A stretch of DNA of 64,000 nucleotides from Hymenobacter qilianensis (GTDB lineage: Bacteria; Bacteroidota; Bacteroidia; Cytophagales; Hymenobacteraceae). Position 1 is the first letter of the stretch. Every line of letters begins with the position of its first letter. The notes under the pieces were generated by a model. It had not been told where the DNA came from and searched no databases. It saw nothing but the letters and a program-made list of their open reading frames with translations. A program made the translations under genes and the position numbers. Below, one piece after another: positions 41,790-50,695 of this stretch. The stretch covers positions 1,178,001-1,242,000 of the forward strand of contig NZ_CP060784.1 in assembly GCF_014489555.1 (NCBI RefSeq). The letters are read 5' to 3'.

Positions 41790-43846
41790 ATGACCTATTC
41801 TTTTGCTGCCAGCAAATGGCTTTTTGCCCTGCCGGTTGCCCTGTTGGCCCTGAATGGCTGCCAGTCGTCGGACAAAACCGGTTCTGGCCAGCCCGATCTG
41901 CTGCAAGCCAACGCCGATACCACGGTAAACCCTGGCGACGACTTTTTCACGTATGCCAACGGCGCCTGGCTCAAGAAACACCCTATTCCGGCCTCTGAAA
42001 GCTCGTGGAGCATTGGCAAGGAAGTGCAGAACGAGGTGTACGCCCGTCTGCGCAAGCTCAATGAAGAAGCCACTAAAGCCAAGGCCAAACCCGGCAGCAA
42101 CGAGCAGAAAATTGGTGATTTCTACGCTACCGGCATGGACTCAGTCACCATTGACAAGCAGGGCATTACGCCGCTTCAGCCTGAGCTAAACCGCATTGCG
42201 GCCATACGCACCGTGCAGGATGTGCCGGCGGTAATTGCTCGTTTGCAGCCGTTGGGCGTGAATGCGCTGATTGGGGTATTTATAAGTCAGGACGCCAAAA
42301 AGAGCGACCAGATGACCACCTATCTTTGGCAGTCTGGCTTAGGGCTGCCAAACCGCGACTACTACTTTAATAAGGACGCGCGCACCGCCAACATTCGCAA
42401 GGAGTATGGCCGGCACGTGGCCCGCATGTTTCAGCTCAGCGGCCAGGATTCGGGACAGGCGCAAGCCAACAGCGCCCGCGTCGTGCGCCTGGAAACGGCG
42501 CTAGCGGGCTCCTCGCGCAAGCTGGAAGACCTTCGCGACCCGTACGCCAACTACAACAAAATGGCCGTGGCCGATCTGGGCAAGCTCGCTCCCAGCCTCA
42601 ACTGGAAAACCTTGCTTACTCAAATGGAGTTGGGCAAAGTGGACACCGTGATTGTGGGTCAGCCGGAGTTTTACAAAAAAGCCGAGCAGCTCCTGAAAAC
42701 CGCCTCCGTAGATGACTGGAAAGCTTACTTGCAGTGGCATTTGGTGAATGCGTACGCCTCTAACCTCAGCCGCCCGCTCGACAACGAGCATTTCCGCTTC
42801 TACGGCACGGTGCTGCAAGGCCAAAAGGAGCAGCGCGCCCGCTGGAAACGGGTGCTGGATGAGGAAGAAGACGCCATGGGCGAAATCCTGGGCCAGCAAT
42901 TTGTAAAGGAATATTTCACCCCCGAAACCAAAGAGCGCTACGAGAAGCTGACCGAAAACGTGGTGGCGGCCTTCCGCGAGCATATTCAGGCGCTGGACTG
43001 GATGAGCGACTCGACCAAGCAAAAGGCGCTGGTGAAGCTGAGCAAAATCACGAAGAAAGTGGGCTATCCCGATAAGTGGCGCGACTATTCGAGCCTGGAA
43101 GTTGCCCGCGACTCCTACGCCCAAAACGTGATGCGCGCCAAGCAGTGGCAGTATCGCTACCGAGCGAATAAGCTGGGCAAACCCGTGGACCGCACCGAGT
43201 GGGAAATGACGCCCCAGACCTACAACGCCTACTACAATCCGTCGAACAATGAGATTGTGCTGCCGGCGGCCATTTTCTCCATTCCCGGCCTGATCGACAA
43301 AAACGCCGACGACGCCGTCATTTATGGCTATGCCGGCGCCAGCACCATCGGCCACGAGCTTACGCATGGCTTTGATGACGAAGGCAGCCAGTTTGATGAA
43401 AAAGGTAACCTGCGCAACTGGTGGAGCAAAAAGGACCGCGCCGCCTTCCAGCAACGCGTAAATGGCATTGTGCGCCAGTTCAACGGCTACACCGTGCTCG
43501 ACTCCTTGCACATCAACGGCAAAGCCACGGCTGGTGAAAATATCGCCGATCTGGGGGCATTGTCATTGCTCTCGATGCGTTTAAGAAAACCGAGCAGTAC
43601 AAGAAAGGCGAAAAGATTGGCGGCTTCACGCCCGTGCAGCGCTACTTCCTCGGCTACGCGCTCGGCTGGCAAAGCCACCAGCGCGACGAAGTATTGGCCC
43701 AACGCATCCTCACCGATGTGCACTCGCCGGCCAGCTACCGCGTAAACGGTCCGTTCGCCGACGTGCCCGAGTTTTATGAAGCCTTCAACGTGAAGCCCGG
43801 TCAGAAGCTATATCTACCCGATTCGGCCCGCGTGAAGATCTGGTAA
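41790..43846 (+). CDS. M13 family metalloendopeptidase lipoprotein, frameshifted
   Basis: The protein starts at ATG 41790 with a lipobox (LALNGC). The M13 (neprilysin/PepO) N-domain begins NPGDDFFTYANGAWLKKHPIPA. The catalytic zinc motif is ASTIGHELTHGFDDEG (HELTH at 522-526). The third ligand follows in NGKATAGENIADLGG, and NPSNNEIVLPAAI is also typical. The frame then breaks at a G5 run (43553-43557). One added G gives LGGIVIALDAFKKTEQYKKGEKI, followed by FFLGYALGWQSH and ending SARVKIW, 685 residues, the normal size. As read, the C-terminal 95 residues are lost and the conserved C-terminal Cys/Trp-containing end is replaced. Substrate: oligopeptides in the periplasm. Confidence 0.93.
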
Positions 43847-43855
43847 CGCGCTGCC

Positions 43856-44251
43856 ATGACCGGCGAAACAAACCTGAATGAGCTGCTGCGCTCTATGCAG
43901 CCGGTGCTGCTGACTGAGGAGTACGTATTCTGCACGCTGCCCCCGACTCGGCCTATACCGGAATTACTGACTCCCATGGGCACTTTTCGCGAGGCGGAGG
44001 GCTTGACGCTCATCGTAATGAAGACGCAAGCGGAACAGGCAGAGCTGCCCTACAGCTACCCGTGTCGTATGATTACGCTGAACATACATTCCAGCCTGGA
44101 GGCAGTTGGCTTTTTAGCGCGCATTACCGCTATGCTTGCGGCGCATGGTATCAGCGTGAATGCCGTGTCGGCCTTTTACCACGACCATCTCTTTGTACCT
44201 ACTGCCCGCGCCGACGAGGCGCTGCAGCTGCTAAGAAAACTATCTGACTGA
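43856..44251 (+). CDS. ACT-domain protein (ACT_3/DUF2241)
   Basis: The 131-residue protein has an ACT-type fold: EEYVFCTLPPTRPIPELLTPMGTFREAEGLTLIV, PYSYPCRMITLNIHSSLEAVGFLARITAMLAAHGISVNAVSAFYHDHLFVP. The 'HSSLEAVGFLA.IT..LA..GI..N..SAFYHDHLFV' block is the DUF2241/ACT_3 signature, a small-molecule (probably amino acid) binding domain standing alone. It starts ten bases after the M13 peptidase stop, so it is likely co-transcribed, and a terminator follows. A G5/C5 run at 43930 is in frame here. What it binds is unknown. Confidence 0.9.
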   Translation: MTGETNLNELLRSMQPVLLTEEYVFCTLPPTRPIPELLTPMGTFREAEGLTLIVMKTQAEQAELPYSYPCRMITLNIHSSLEAVGFLARITAMLAAHGISVNAVSAFYHDHLFVPTARADEALQLLRKLSD

Positions 44252-44261
44252 TGTAACAAAC

Positions 44262-44296
44262 AAAAAAGCCCCCTAGAAATGCTCTGGGGGCTTTTT
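44262..44296 (+). terminator. Terminator after the ACT-domain gene
   Basis: CAAAAAAGCCCCCTAGA / CTCTGGGGGCTTTTTG hairpin, 11 bases after the stop codon, with A and T tracts. Confidence 0.88.
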
Positions 44297-44445
44297 GCGC
44301 TTAAAGCGGCGCTATTAGAGGAGGGTTTCAGCAGCAACGACTACTACGGCGCTGACTTACTTCAGGCGGGAGGCAACGGTTGGTGTAAGTTCTTCATCTT
44401 ATGGGTACTGACTTACCTTTCACCTCTTAAGCTGACCTTAGTACT

Positions 44446-45174
44446 ATGAAAAACCTACGCTTGTTCTGTTTTCCCCTGCTGGCCGTGCTGTTTGTGCTGT
44501 CGGCTTTTCGTCTCGATGCGGCTGCTGAGCGTGAGGTGCGTAGCGTGCCAGCCTTCTCGCAGCTCAACCTAGCAGGGTCGTTCAACATCGTATTACGCCA
44601 GGGCAGCCCCCAAAAGGTGGAAGTAGAAGCCGACCCGGAAGATCTTTCGCACGTGGAAACGACGGTAACCAACGGCAAGCTGCGGGTAGGCACCAAACAG
44701 GAAAAGCGAGGTATGGGCATGAGTTGGTCGTCGTATAACTTTAAAAGACCAGTGACGGTCTACGTCACGATGCCTACCATCGAAGCCTTGGGCGTAAGCG
44801 GCTCCGGCAATATGAGCGCCTCAGAGGCTATTCAGGGTAATAACCTGGAGCTTTCGGTGAGCGGGTCGGGCCGCATGAAGCTGAGCCGCGTGCAGGCCAA
44901 CAAACTGAAGTCGTCGGTATCAGGCTCGGGCGAAATGGCCATGTCGGGCACCAGCCCACGCCACGAAGTAAGCATTAGCGGCTCAGGCCAGGTAAATGCG
45001 CCTAACATGCGCAGCGAAACCAGCCGTGTGAGCATCAGCGGCTCGGGCAACTGCCGCATCGAAGTAACCAAAACTCTCGACGCCAGCCTGGCCGGCTCCG
45101 GCAATGTGTACGTGACGGGCAAGCCCCAGATTAATGCCTCCACGGCGGGCAGCGGCCGGGTTCGCAGCAGCTAA
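44446..45174 (+). CDS. Head GIN domain (DUF2807) secreted protein
   Basis: The 242-residue protein has an N-terminal signal-like segment (RLFCFPLLAVLFVLSAF) and the DUF2807 beta-helix: FSQLNLAGSFNIVLRQGSPQKVEVEADPEDL, then repeats of SGSG (VSGSGNMSA, VSGSGRMKLS, VSGSGEMAMSG, ISGSGQVNAP, ISGSGNCRIE, LAGSGNVYV, TAGSGRVRSS). These glycine-serine turns stack as a right-handed beta-solenoid and define the family, widespread in Bacteroidota. It is periplasmic or surface-exposed and probably an adhesive or scaffolding protein; the role is unproved. A good terminator follows. TACCTTTC at 44414-44421 may be a -7 element. Confidence 0.93.
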   Translation: MKNLRLFCFPLLAVLFVLSAFRLDAAAEREVRSVPAFSQLNLAGSFNIVLRQGSPQKVEVEADPEDLSHVETTVTNGKLRVGTKQEKRGMGMSWSSYNFKRPVTVYVTMPTIEALGVSGSGNMSASEAIQGNNLELSVSGSGRMKLSRVQANKLKSSVSGSGEMAMSGTSPRHEVSISGSGQVNAPNMRSETSRVSISGSGNCRIEVTKTLDASLAGSGNVYVTGKPQINASTAGSGRVRSS

Positions 45175-45193
45175 TCTTGCTTAACCAGTATCT

Positions 45194-45229
45194 AAAAAGC
45201 CCCCAGCAATCGCCTAGGGGGCTTTTTTA
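45194..45229 (+). terminator. Terminator after the DUF2807 gene
   Basis: TAAAAAGCCCCCAG..and..CTAGGGGGCTTTTTTA form a GC-rich hairpin with A and T tracts, 20 bases after the stop. Confidence 0.88.
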
Positions 45230-45331
45230 TTACATATAATTCAGCTAAGCTATATAGAGGGTTGAGTTAAAAGTTCGTACTTATGCCCACGTTTTCCGTG
45301 GCTTGCGGCCTAATCGTTTACTTGTTTGCTT

Positions 45332-46338
45332 ATGCCTCATACTGCTACTAAACTCCCGGCTTGCGCCAACTGCCACTACACGTTTCCCCCGACCGCCCTA
45401 ACGAATACTGCCCCCGCTGCGGTCAGCAGAATCATGAGCTTAACCTGTCGGCGGGGCATGTGCTGGAAGAAACGCTGGAAGGCTTATTTCACTTCGACGG
45501 CAAGGTATTCCGCACGGCTAAGCTGCTGCTCTTCAAGCCTGGTGAACTTACGAAGCGGTTTTTGGAAGGCAAGCGAATGCCGTATGTGCCACCTATTCGG
45601 CTGTACGTCTTTCTGAGCTTCGTCTTTTTCTTTTTGCTATCCCTGAGCATGGGCCCCGTTAGTAAAGAGCCCACGAGGAAGCTGCTGGAGAAGAAAGGCG
45701 TGCAAGAAGTCGCTGATTCTGTGCGCGCTAACGCTCCCGAATCAACCAGATTTCAGGTGTATGAGGCTGATTCCTCCGACTCGCCCCTTACCTCGGCTCT
45801 CAACTTGAATTTCAGTCAGGCGGAGCTACTTTATATAAGCAAAGACCCTAGCCCAGCGCGGATCGATTCGGCCATCAGAAGCCGGGGAGCAGAGCCTACT
45901 ACCATGCGCCGCCTGGCGCTGCGCCAAACCGTAAGGTCACTCAATGCCAGCCCCGACGAAATCACCAACAAATGGATTAGAATGCTGCCCACGGTCATGT
46001 TTGTACTCATGCCGCTATTTGCCCTGCTTCTGAAATGGCTGTACCGGCGGCAGCACCAGTACTACCTAGCTCACCTCATTTTCTCTATTCACTTTCACAG
46101 CTTCGTGTTTGTGCTGTTCATTGTGAACTTACTACTTGGCTACCTGCACATTAGCGACTGGTTTGAGCCGGTGCTGTTCTTTCTGCCAGCCGTGTATTTT
46201 TACTTGGCACTACGCAACAACTTCGGGCAGCCGCCGCTTAAAACCCTGGCCAAAGTGCTTCTGATGATGGTAGCCTACGGCCTGGTGTTAGGCATTTCTA
46301 TGATAGCGTCGGCGCTGATCAGTGTGTTTACGCTGTAG
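45332..46338 (+). CDS. DUF3667 membrane protein, frameshifted near the N-terminus
   Basis: From ATG 45332 the peptide reads MPHTATKLPACANCHYTFPP and the frame breaks at a C5 run (45386-45390). One added C gives CHYTFPPDRPNEYCPRCGQQNHELNL, a C-x2-C ... C-x2-C zinc ribbon. After it come the DUF3667 core EETLEGLFHFDGKVFRTAKLLLFKPGELTKRFLEGKRMPYVPPIRLYVF, a membrane helix (VFLSFVFFFLLSLS) and four C-terminal helices. The restored length is 335 residues. As deposited, the zinc ribbon is split between frames. The family is common in Bacteroidota; its function is unknown, and a membrane-linked regulatory or assembly role is only a guess. Confidence 0.9.
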
Positions 46339-46349
46339 CGGGGGCTTTT

Positions 46350-46943
46350 TTAGAAGTCGAACAGGCCGCGGCGCGGCTCGTCGTCTTTGTTCCGGTCGCG
46401 CTTTTTCTGCTCGCGCTCCCGCTGCCGACGGCGGTCATCACGGTCGTCTCCGTCGCCAAAGACATCGTTCAGGAAGCCTTCTTTTTTGTCTTTAACCAGA
46501 ATACAGCGCACCGACAAAGCCGCCGGAAACCGGAACCAGTCAGTGCTACTGATTTCTACGCTGGGCTTTATATCTAGGGAAAGCACCACGGGCACAAAGG
46601 CAATTTTGTACTCCACGCCCGCAATGGCATCGAAGCCGCCAAAGCCGCCGTTGTCTTTCTGGGTGCCAATATGAGCGCCGCCGCCGAGGTAATAATTGAG
46701 GCTTTTGCCCAGCAAGCCAAAGTGCTGCTCGGCCAGCAGCGTGGCGCTTACCTCGCGGGTACCAATCAATCCGATGCCTTCTAGCGTGGTTCTTTCAAAC
46801 ACTTTTTGCTGTACCGTTACGCCAAAGTTGTCTCTGCCGACACGCAGGCCCGCAGCCGTGCGGTATTTCTGGGCGCTGGCGGCTAGTGTTAACAGCATCA
46901 GTAAGCCCGTGAAAATCAAGCGTGTAGGAAGACGAAATATCAT
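46350..46943 (-). CDS. Outer-membrane beta-barrel-like protein with charged tail
   Basis: The 197-residue protein starts at ATG 46943 with a signal peptide (RLPTRLIFTGLLMLLTLAASAQ). The mature part has alternating strands: YRTAAGLRVGRDNFGVTVQQKV, TTLEGIGLIGTREVSATLLAEQHFGLL, LNYYLGGGAHIG, FDAIAGVEYKI, VVLSLDIKPSVEIS and AALSVRCILV. This suggests a small eight-strand barrel. It ends in a highly charged segment (DDRDDRRRQREREQKKRDRNKDDEPRR) before GLFDF. No named family was recognised. The candidate -7 box GTACTTTGC (47007-47015, minus) is about 65 bases upstream. It is convergent with the DUF3667 gene, whose stop is 11 bases away. Confidence 0.72.
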   Translation of the reverse strand: MIFRLPTRLIFTGLLMLLTLAASAQKYRTAAGLRVGRDNFGVTVQQKVFERTTLEGIGLIGTREVSATLLAEQHFGLLGKSLNYYLGGGAHIGTQKDNGGFGGFDAIAGVEYKIAFVPVVLSLDIKPSVEISSTDWFRFPAALSVRCILVKDKKEGFLNDVFGDGDDRDDRRRQREREQKKRDRNKDDEPRRGLFDF

Positions 46944-47057
46944 AATCTTATTACTATCACTGTTGAACTCTGGCACGCTAAGGGTGTTTGAACGTTAAAT
47001 GAGGGCGCAAAGTACGGGGCAGGAGGCCATTTGATGGTGCATTCTCTAGCAGCACCG

Positions 47058-47065
47058 TAACTTGC
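47058..47065 (+). promoter_or_regulatory. Possible -7 element of the KASIII gene
   Basis: TAACTTGC resembles the TAnnTTTG box. It overlaps the earliest possible TTG start (47062), which argues that translation really starts downstream at GTG 47104. Confidence 0.35.
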
Positions 47066-47103
47066 AGCCTCATTCACTGCCCTCATCCAGCCCCATTCCA
47101 CCC

Positions 47104-48051
47104 GTGTACATTCATCAGGTAGCGGCGTATGTGCCCACCCAGGTTATTACCAACGAGCATTTTACCCGCCTAAACGGCCTTTCCCACGACTGGATTATTG
47201 AGCGCACCGGCATCCGGGAGCGTCGTAAGGCTGCTCCTGGCGAAAACACCAACACCATGGCCACCGAGGTCACGCGCCGCGTGCTGGCCGCCGTGCCCGC
47301 CATCGCCGCCGATAGCATCGACCTCATTGTGGGCGCCACCTACACCCCCCACGACACCATTTATACCCTAGCGCACGCCGTACAGCGCGAGTTGGGCGTA
47401 GCCGACATTCCGGTGGTGAGTATTTCCTCGGCCTGCTCGTCGTTGCTGAATGCCGTTGAAATTGTAGAAGGCTACTTTGCTATGAATAAGGCTACCAGAG
47501 CTTTAGTAATCGTATCGGAGCACAACACAGCGTACAACAACGAAGAGGACACCGTGGCCGGTCACCTCTGGGGTGATGGCGCGGCGGCACTGCTCATCAG
47601 TAAAGAGCGCCTCGCTGACAGCGACTTACGCATAGTGGATCTGCGTACCGGCGGTGCCGCCCACGTAGGCAAAGCCGATACCGCTGTTACGCTCAAACCG
47701 GTGGAGAAAGGCATCGTAATGCCGCACGGCCGCGACGTGTTCACCCACGCCTGCCAGTATATGGCCCGCGTTACGAGCGAGGTATTGGAGCGTAATAAAC
47801 TGGAAGTCAACGACGTAACTTACCTGATTCCGCACCAGGCCAACCTGCGTATCACCAAAAACGTGGTACAGGCCTTGGGTTTACCACCAGAACGCGCCAT
47901 TTCCAACATTCAGGACCTGGGCAACACCGGCTGCGCGGGTGCCGCCATTGCCCTTGCCGACTATCACCCACGCTTGCAGCCCGGCGAGCGAATCATCATC
48001 ACTGTTTTTGGCGGCGGCTATTCGTACGGGGCTATGCTGCTGGAGCGCTAG
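47104..48051 (+). CDS. fabH: Beta-ketoacyl-ACP synthase III (FabH-like)
   Basis: The protein of 315 residues starts at GTG 47104 (VYIHQVAAYVPTQVITNEHF). This places the conserved TN at 16-17, as in other FabH proteins; an open frame extends 14 codons further up to TTG 47062. Signature residues are the catalytic Cys in ISSACSSLLNAVEIV, His in IPHQANLRI and Asn in LGNTGCAGAAIAL, forming the Cys-His-Asn triad of KASIII. DWIIERTGIRERR is also typical. It condenses an acyl-CoA with malonyl-ACP to begin fatty-acid chains. Being away from other fab genes, it may be a second, specialised copy. A very strong terminator follows. Confidence 0.9.
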   Translation: MYIHQVAAYVPTQVITNEHFTRLNGLSHDWIIERTGIRERRKAAPGENTNTMATEVTRRVLAAVPAIAADSIDLIVGATYTPHDTIYTLAHAVQRELGVADIPVVSISSACSSLLNAVEIVEGYFAMNKATRALVIVSEHNTAYNNEEDTVAGHLWGDGAAALLISKERLADSDLRIVDLRTGGAAHVGKADTAVTLKPVEKGIVMPHGRDVFTHACQYMARVTSEVLERNKLEVNDVTYLIPHQANLRITKNVVQALGLPPERAISNIQDLGNTGCAGAAIALADYHPRLQPGERIIITVFGGGYSYGAMLLER

Positions 48052-48058
48052 AACAGCG

Positions 48059-48127
48059 CCAACGACTAAGCCCAGAAAAAAGCCCCCATAAACGTATGGG
48101 GGGCTTTTTTCTGGGCTTAGTCGTTGG
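48059..48127. terminator. Very long bidirectional terminator overlapping a gene end
   Basis: A near-perfect 32-bp stem with a four-base loop (AACG) lies between fabH and the convergent metalloprotease gene. Its right arm includes the last codons and stop of the metalloprotease, and its left arm repeats them in reverse after fabH. The only mismatch is five C on the left (agCCCCCata) against six G on the right. Confidence 0.9.
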
Positions 48128-50279
48128 TGGAGCGCACAAAATTAAGTGAGCCCGTTTTACCCGTCTGGTCGCGCCAGCGCACGATGTACCAGCCTGAGCG
48201 CAGATCCGTCAGAGTCAGGAAGAAGGGCCGGCCCGATTGATAGTTGACTTGCTCCGTACGGCGGCGACGCCCTATGGCATCATAAATATCCAGGGTAAGC
48301 TGACCGGTAGCAGCACCTATGTACAGCAAGCTCGCGGGTCCTTCGTCCAACGGATTGGGGAAAAGCTGTAAGCCCTCCGCCATGGGGCCACTACCGACAA
48401 GCGCCGTAACAGCCTGTGGCTGCGTATTATCGAGGCTGTTATCGGGGCGACGGACGCGCAGGCGGTAGAACGAGCGCCCCGTCAGCGGCGTGGCATCAAT
48501 GTAGGTGTATTGGCCCCCTGCGCTACCGGGCTGCACGGTTGCCAATGGCTGCCAGGCAGTGGTATCGGCGGCACGCTCAATGACGAACTCCCGCAGGAAG
48601 CATTCGTCCTGCGTCGTCCAGCTTATCTGATTGCCGATACCGGCCAGGGCGTTGGCATCTACGCTGGTAAGCGGGGCGGGCAGAAGCGGCGACACGCTAC
48701 CGCACGCGGGCGGTACAAAGCTGCGGGTGCGCAACAATAAACGCCCCCCAGCTACATCACTCACCGGATTTATCTGCCGGCTTTGCTGACCCCGCGCTAC
48801 GGCATAGTGCATCACGGCGGCGGGCAGAATGACGTGGGAAAGCTGCTGGGCGTGTCCCAACTCGTGCACCACCACCGACTCAAAGTCAATCTGGTTAGCG
48901 GAAGGATTGCCGGGGCCATACTGCCAAGCGGTTTCGGTATCCAGCTGCATATCAATTTCCGAAACCCAGAAATAAACAGGCCCGCTGCCTACGCGGCAGC
49001 CTTCGTAGTAGCTGGTGGTGCGACCCAGCACGCGCGCGGGTAGTTGGCTGTCGCCGGTGCCAAAGTCGAAGCCGATGACGTTTTCATCATCCTCGTCCGA
49101 GCCGCGCTTCGTGCTGTTGGCCCCAATTTCCCAGTTCATACCGGTTTGGCAGCGCCACGTAGCCAAGGCTCGCCGGAAAGCCGCCACCGCCGGCGCATTG
49201 CCAGCCAAGCCCGACTCTAAGCGGAGCGTGTAGCCACCCTTCCCATTCTGGTTTATATGGCCCGGCCGGACAATTTCGCCGGTTCCTTCTGTTTCCACGT
49301 TGCTCACCGCATACAATACGGTAATCGGTACGCCGCTCGTGCCTTCCAGCTGGTCGGCCGAAGTTACCCGTACGGGGCCGGTGCCGGCGGGCGCGCTGCG
49401 CTCAGGGTCGCTGCTGTTGGGCAAAGAAGGGACGGTACCATTGGAAGGCACGCGTACCTGGATTCGGGTATCGGTCCAGCTGATGTAGTCGGAGGCTTTG
49501 GCGCGGGTCCGGGTTTCGCCGCCATCGTCGGCATTCAGGAAAGAAACAAAGCCAGTGCCGCGCGTGGCACCAAACCCAGAACCAGTAATGGTCAGCACGG
49601 AGTTGGTACCGGCTGAGATGATGAGTGGGGATAAACCCGACACGACCGGAGCCGTGCCTTTGGCAGCTACGGCCGGCCGGGCCCGTTGGGCCTGAGCGGC
49701 GGCCAGCACTGGGTTGGCGGTTACTTCCAGCGTAGGCTGGCCCGTAGTCAGCTTCAGCTCGGCGTAAAAGTTCTGGCTTACCAGCGGATACTGCCGAAAC
49801 GGCTCCGAGGCCGAGGCTTGCGTCAGATCGTAGCGAATAAAGCCTTGCTCGCTGCCGTAAGCCGTCCAGGCCTGACCGGCAGCTTCAATACCAGCAAACG
49901 GGGCCGGATACAGAAACAGCACGCCCTGCTCGCCCGGAAACAAACGCAGCGTATTAGTCAGCTCCTGCCGGCTCAGGTCTACGGTGCCGCCTTCCGTAAT
50001 AACGGTTAGCTCGGCGGCAGCGGTGCCCTTAAAAACTTTGAAAACGCGTATCCGATGCGCGGTATAAATACGGCGGTGACGGGCATCCCAAAAGCTGCGG
50101 GCATCCAGCACTTCCCCCTCCACTACCAGCGCCGAGGCCTGCGCCCGACTCGTGGGGTCGAGGGGGAGCATCAGGCAGTGGCTTTCGGGGTCCACGCTCA
50201 CGGTTTGGGCAACAGCCGGGGTTATAACAACAGAAAAAACCAGCCCAAGGGCCAGCTGAAGAGAAGACGATAATTTCAT
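48117..50279 (-). CDS. Secreted zinc metalloprotease with T9SS sorting domain
   Basis: The 720-residue protein starts at ATG 50279 with a signal peptide (SVVITPAVAQ). In order: an N-domain (EVLDARSFWDARHRRIYTAHRIRVFKVFKG), an IPT/TIG-type domain (VVSGLSPLIISAGTNSVLTITGSGFGATRGT), a catalytic domain with VVVHELGHAQQLSHV (HExxHxxxxxH, M10/metzincin-like) and a fibronectin-like region. A C-terminal sorting domain follows (LQLFPNPLDEGPASLLY, DIYDAIGRRRR, SGWYIVRW). The last is the type A signal of the type IX secretion system, so the enzyme should be exported to the surface or medium. The downstream Met-turn expected of metzincins may be VMHYA. Its 3' end lies inside a long terminator hairpin. 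Confidence 0.93.
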   Translation of the reverse strand: MKLSSSLQLALGLVFSVVITPAVAQTVSVDPESHCLMLPLDPTSRAQASALVVEGEVLDARSFWDARHRRIYTAHRIRVFKVFKGTAAAELTVITEGGTVDLSRQELTNTLRLFPGEQGVLFLYPAPFAGIEAAGQAWTAYGSEQGFIRYDLTQASASEPFRQYPLVSQNFYAELKLTTGQPTLEVTANPVLAAAQAQRARPAVAAKGTAPVVSGLSPLIISAGTNSVLTITGSGFGATRGTGFVSFLNADDGGETRTRAKASDYISWTDTRIQVRVPSNGTVPSLPNSSDPERSAPAGTGPVRVTSADQLEGTSGVPITVLYAVSNVETEGTGEIVRPGHINQNGKGGYTLRLESGLAGNAPAVAAFRRALATWRCQTGMNWEIGANSTKRGSDEDDENVIGFDFGTGDSQLPARVLGRTTSYYEGCRVGSGPVYFWVSEIDMQLDTETAWQYGPGNPSANQIDFESVVVHELGHAQQLSHVILPAAVMHYAVARGQQSRQINPVSDVAGGRLLLRTRSFVPPACGSVSPLLPAPLTSVDANALAGIGNQISWTTQDECFLREFVIERAADTTAWQPLATVQPGSAGGQYTYIDATPLTGRSFYRLRVRRPDNSLDNTQPQAVTALVGSGPMAEGLQLFPNPLDEGPASLLYIGAATGQLTLDIYDAIGRRRRTEQVNYQSGRPFFLTLTDLRSGWYIVRWRDQTGKTGSLNFVRSTND

Positions 50280-50695
50280 ACCGAAGCAACGAGAACGAAA
50301 AGCGCTGACAATAGTGTGTTCCAAGATACGGCTTTCGGTTCGCACCGTTCATTGCTGCCCAGCCTGTATCAGGTCTTTATTTCAGAGGCATTGTTTTAGG
50401 CTACCGCTAAGCCTGCATTTGGTTTGCTGCCCTGGCCGAAGGAAGGGTTGTGCCACCAGGAGCTTTCTACGCAGTAACGGGGCGGCGAGCCAAAAATTTG
50501 CCCCCCAGACCCATCAGAATTAAATCTTGCTACCTGATGGCGGCATAACCAGTTGCTTTCTTTTAGAAAAGGGTGTGTTTGGGAATTTCATGAAAACCCG
50601 TTTCCGTCATGCTTGGCCTGAAAATCAAATTTTCTAACCCGCGCTGGTAGCCAACGGAAGGCGCTAAAACAAGCTTCCCTGCACGGGCTGCACAA

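Noticed and set aside
42501..43511. 336-codon minus-strand frame opposite the M13 peptidase
   Set aside because: Antisense of a conserved peptidase domain; no family pattern.
50314..50523. Small plus-strand frame in the gap after the metalloprotease gene
   Set aside because: Cys/Arg-rich translation without family resemblance; overlaps the upstream region of the metalloprotease.
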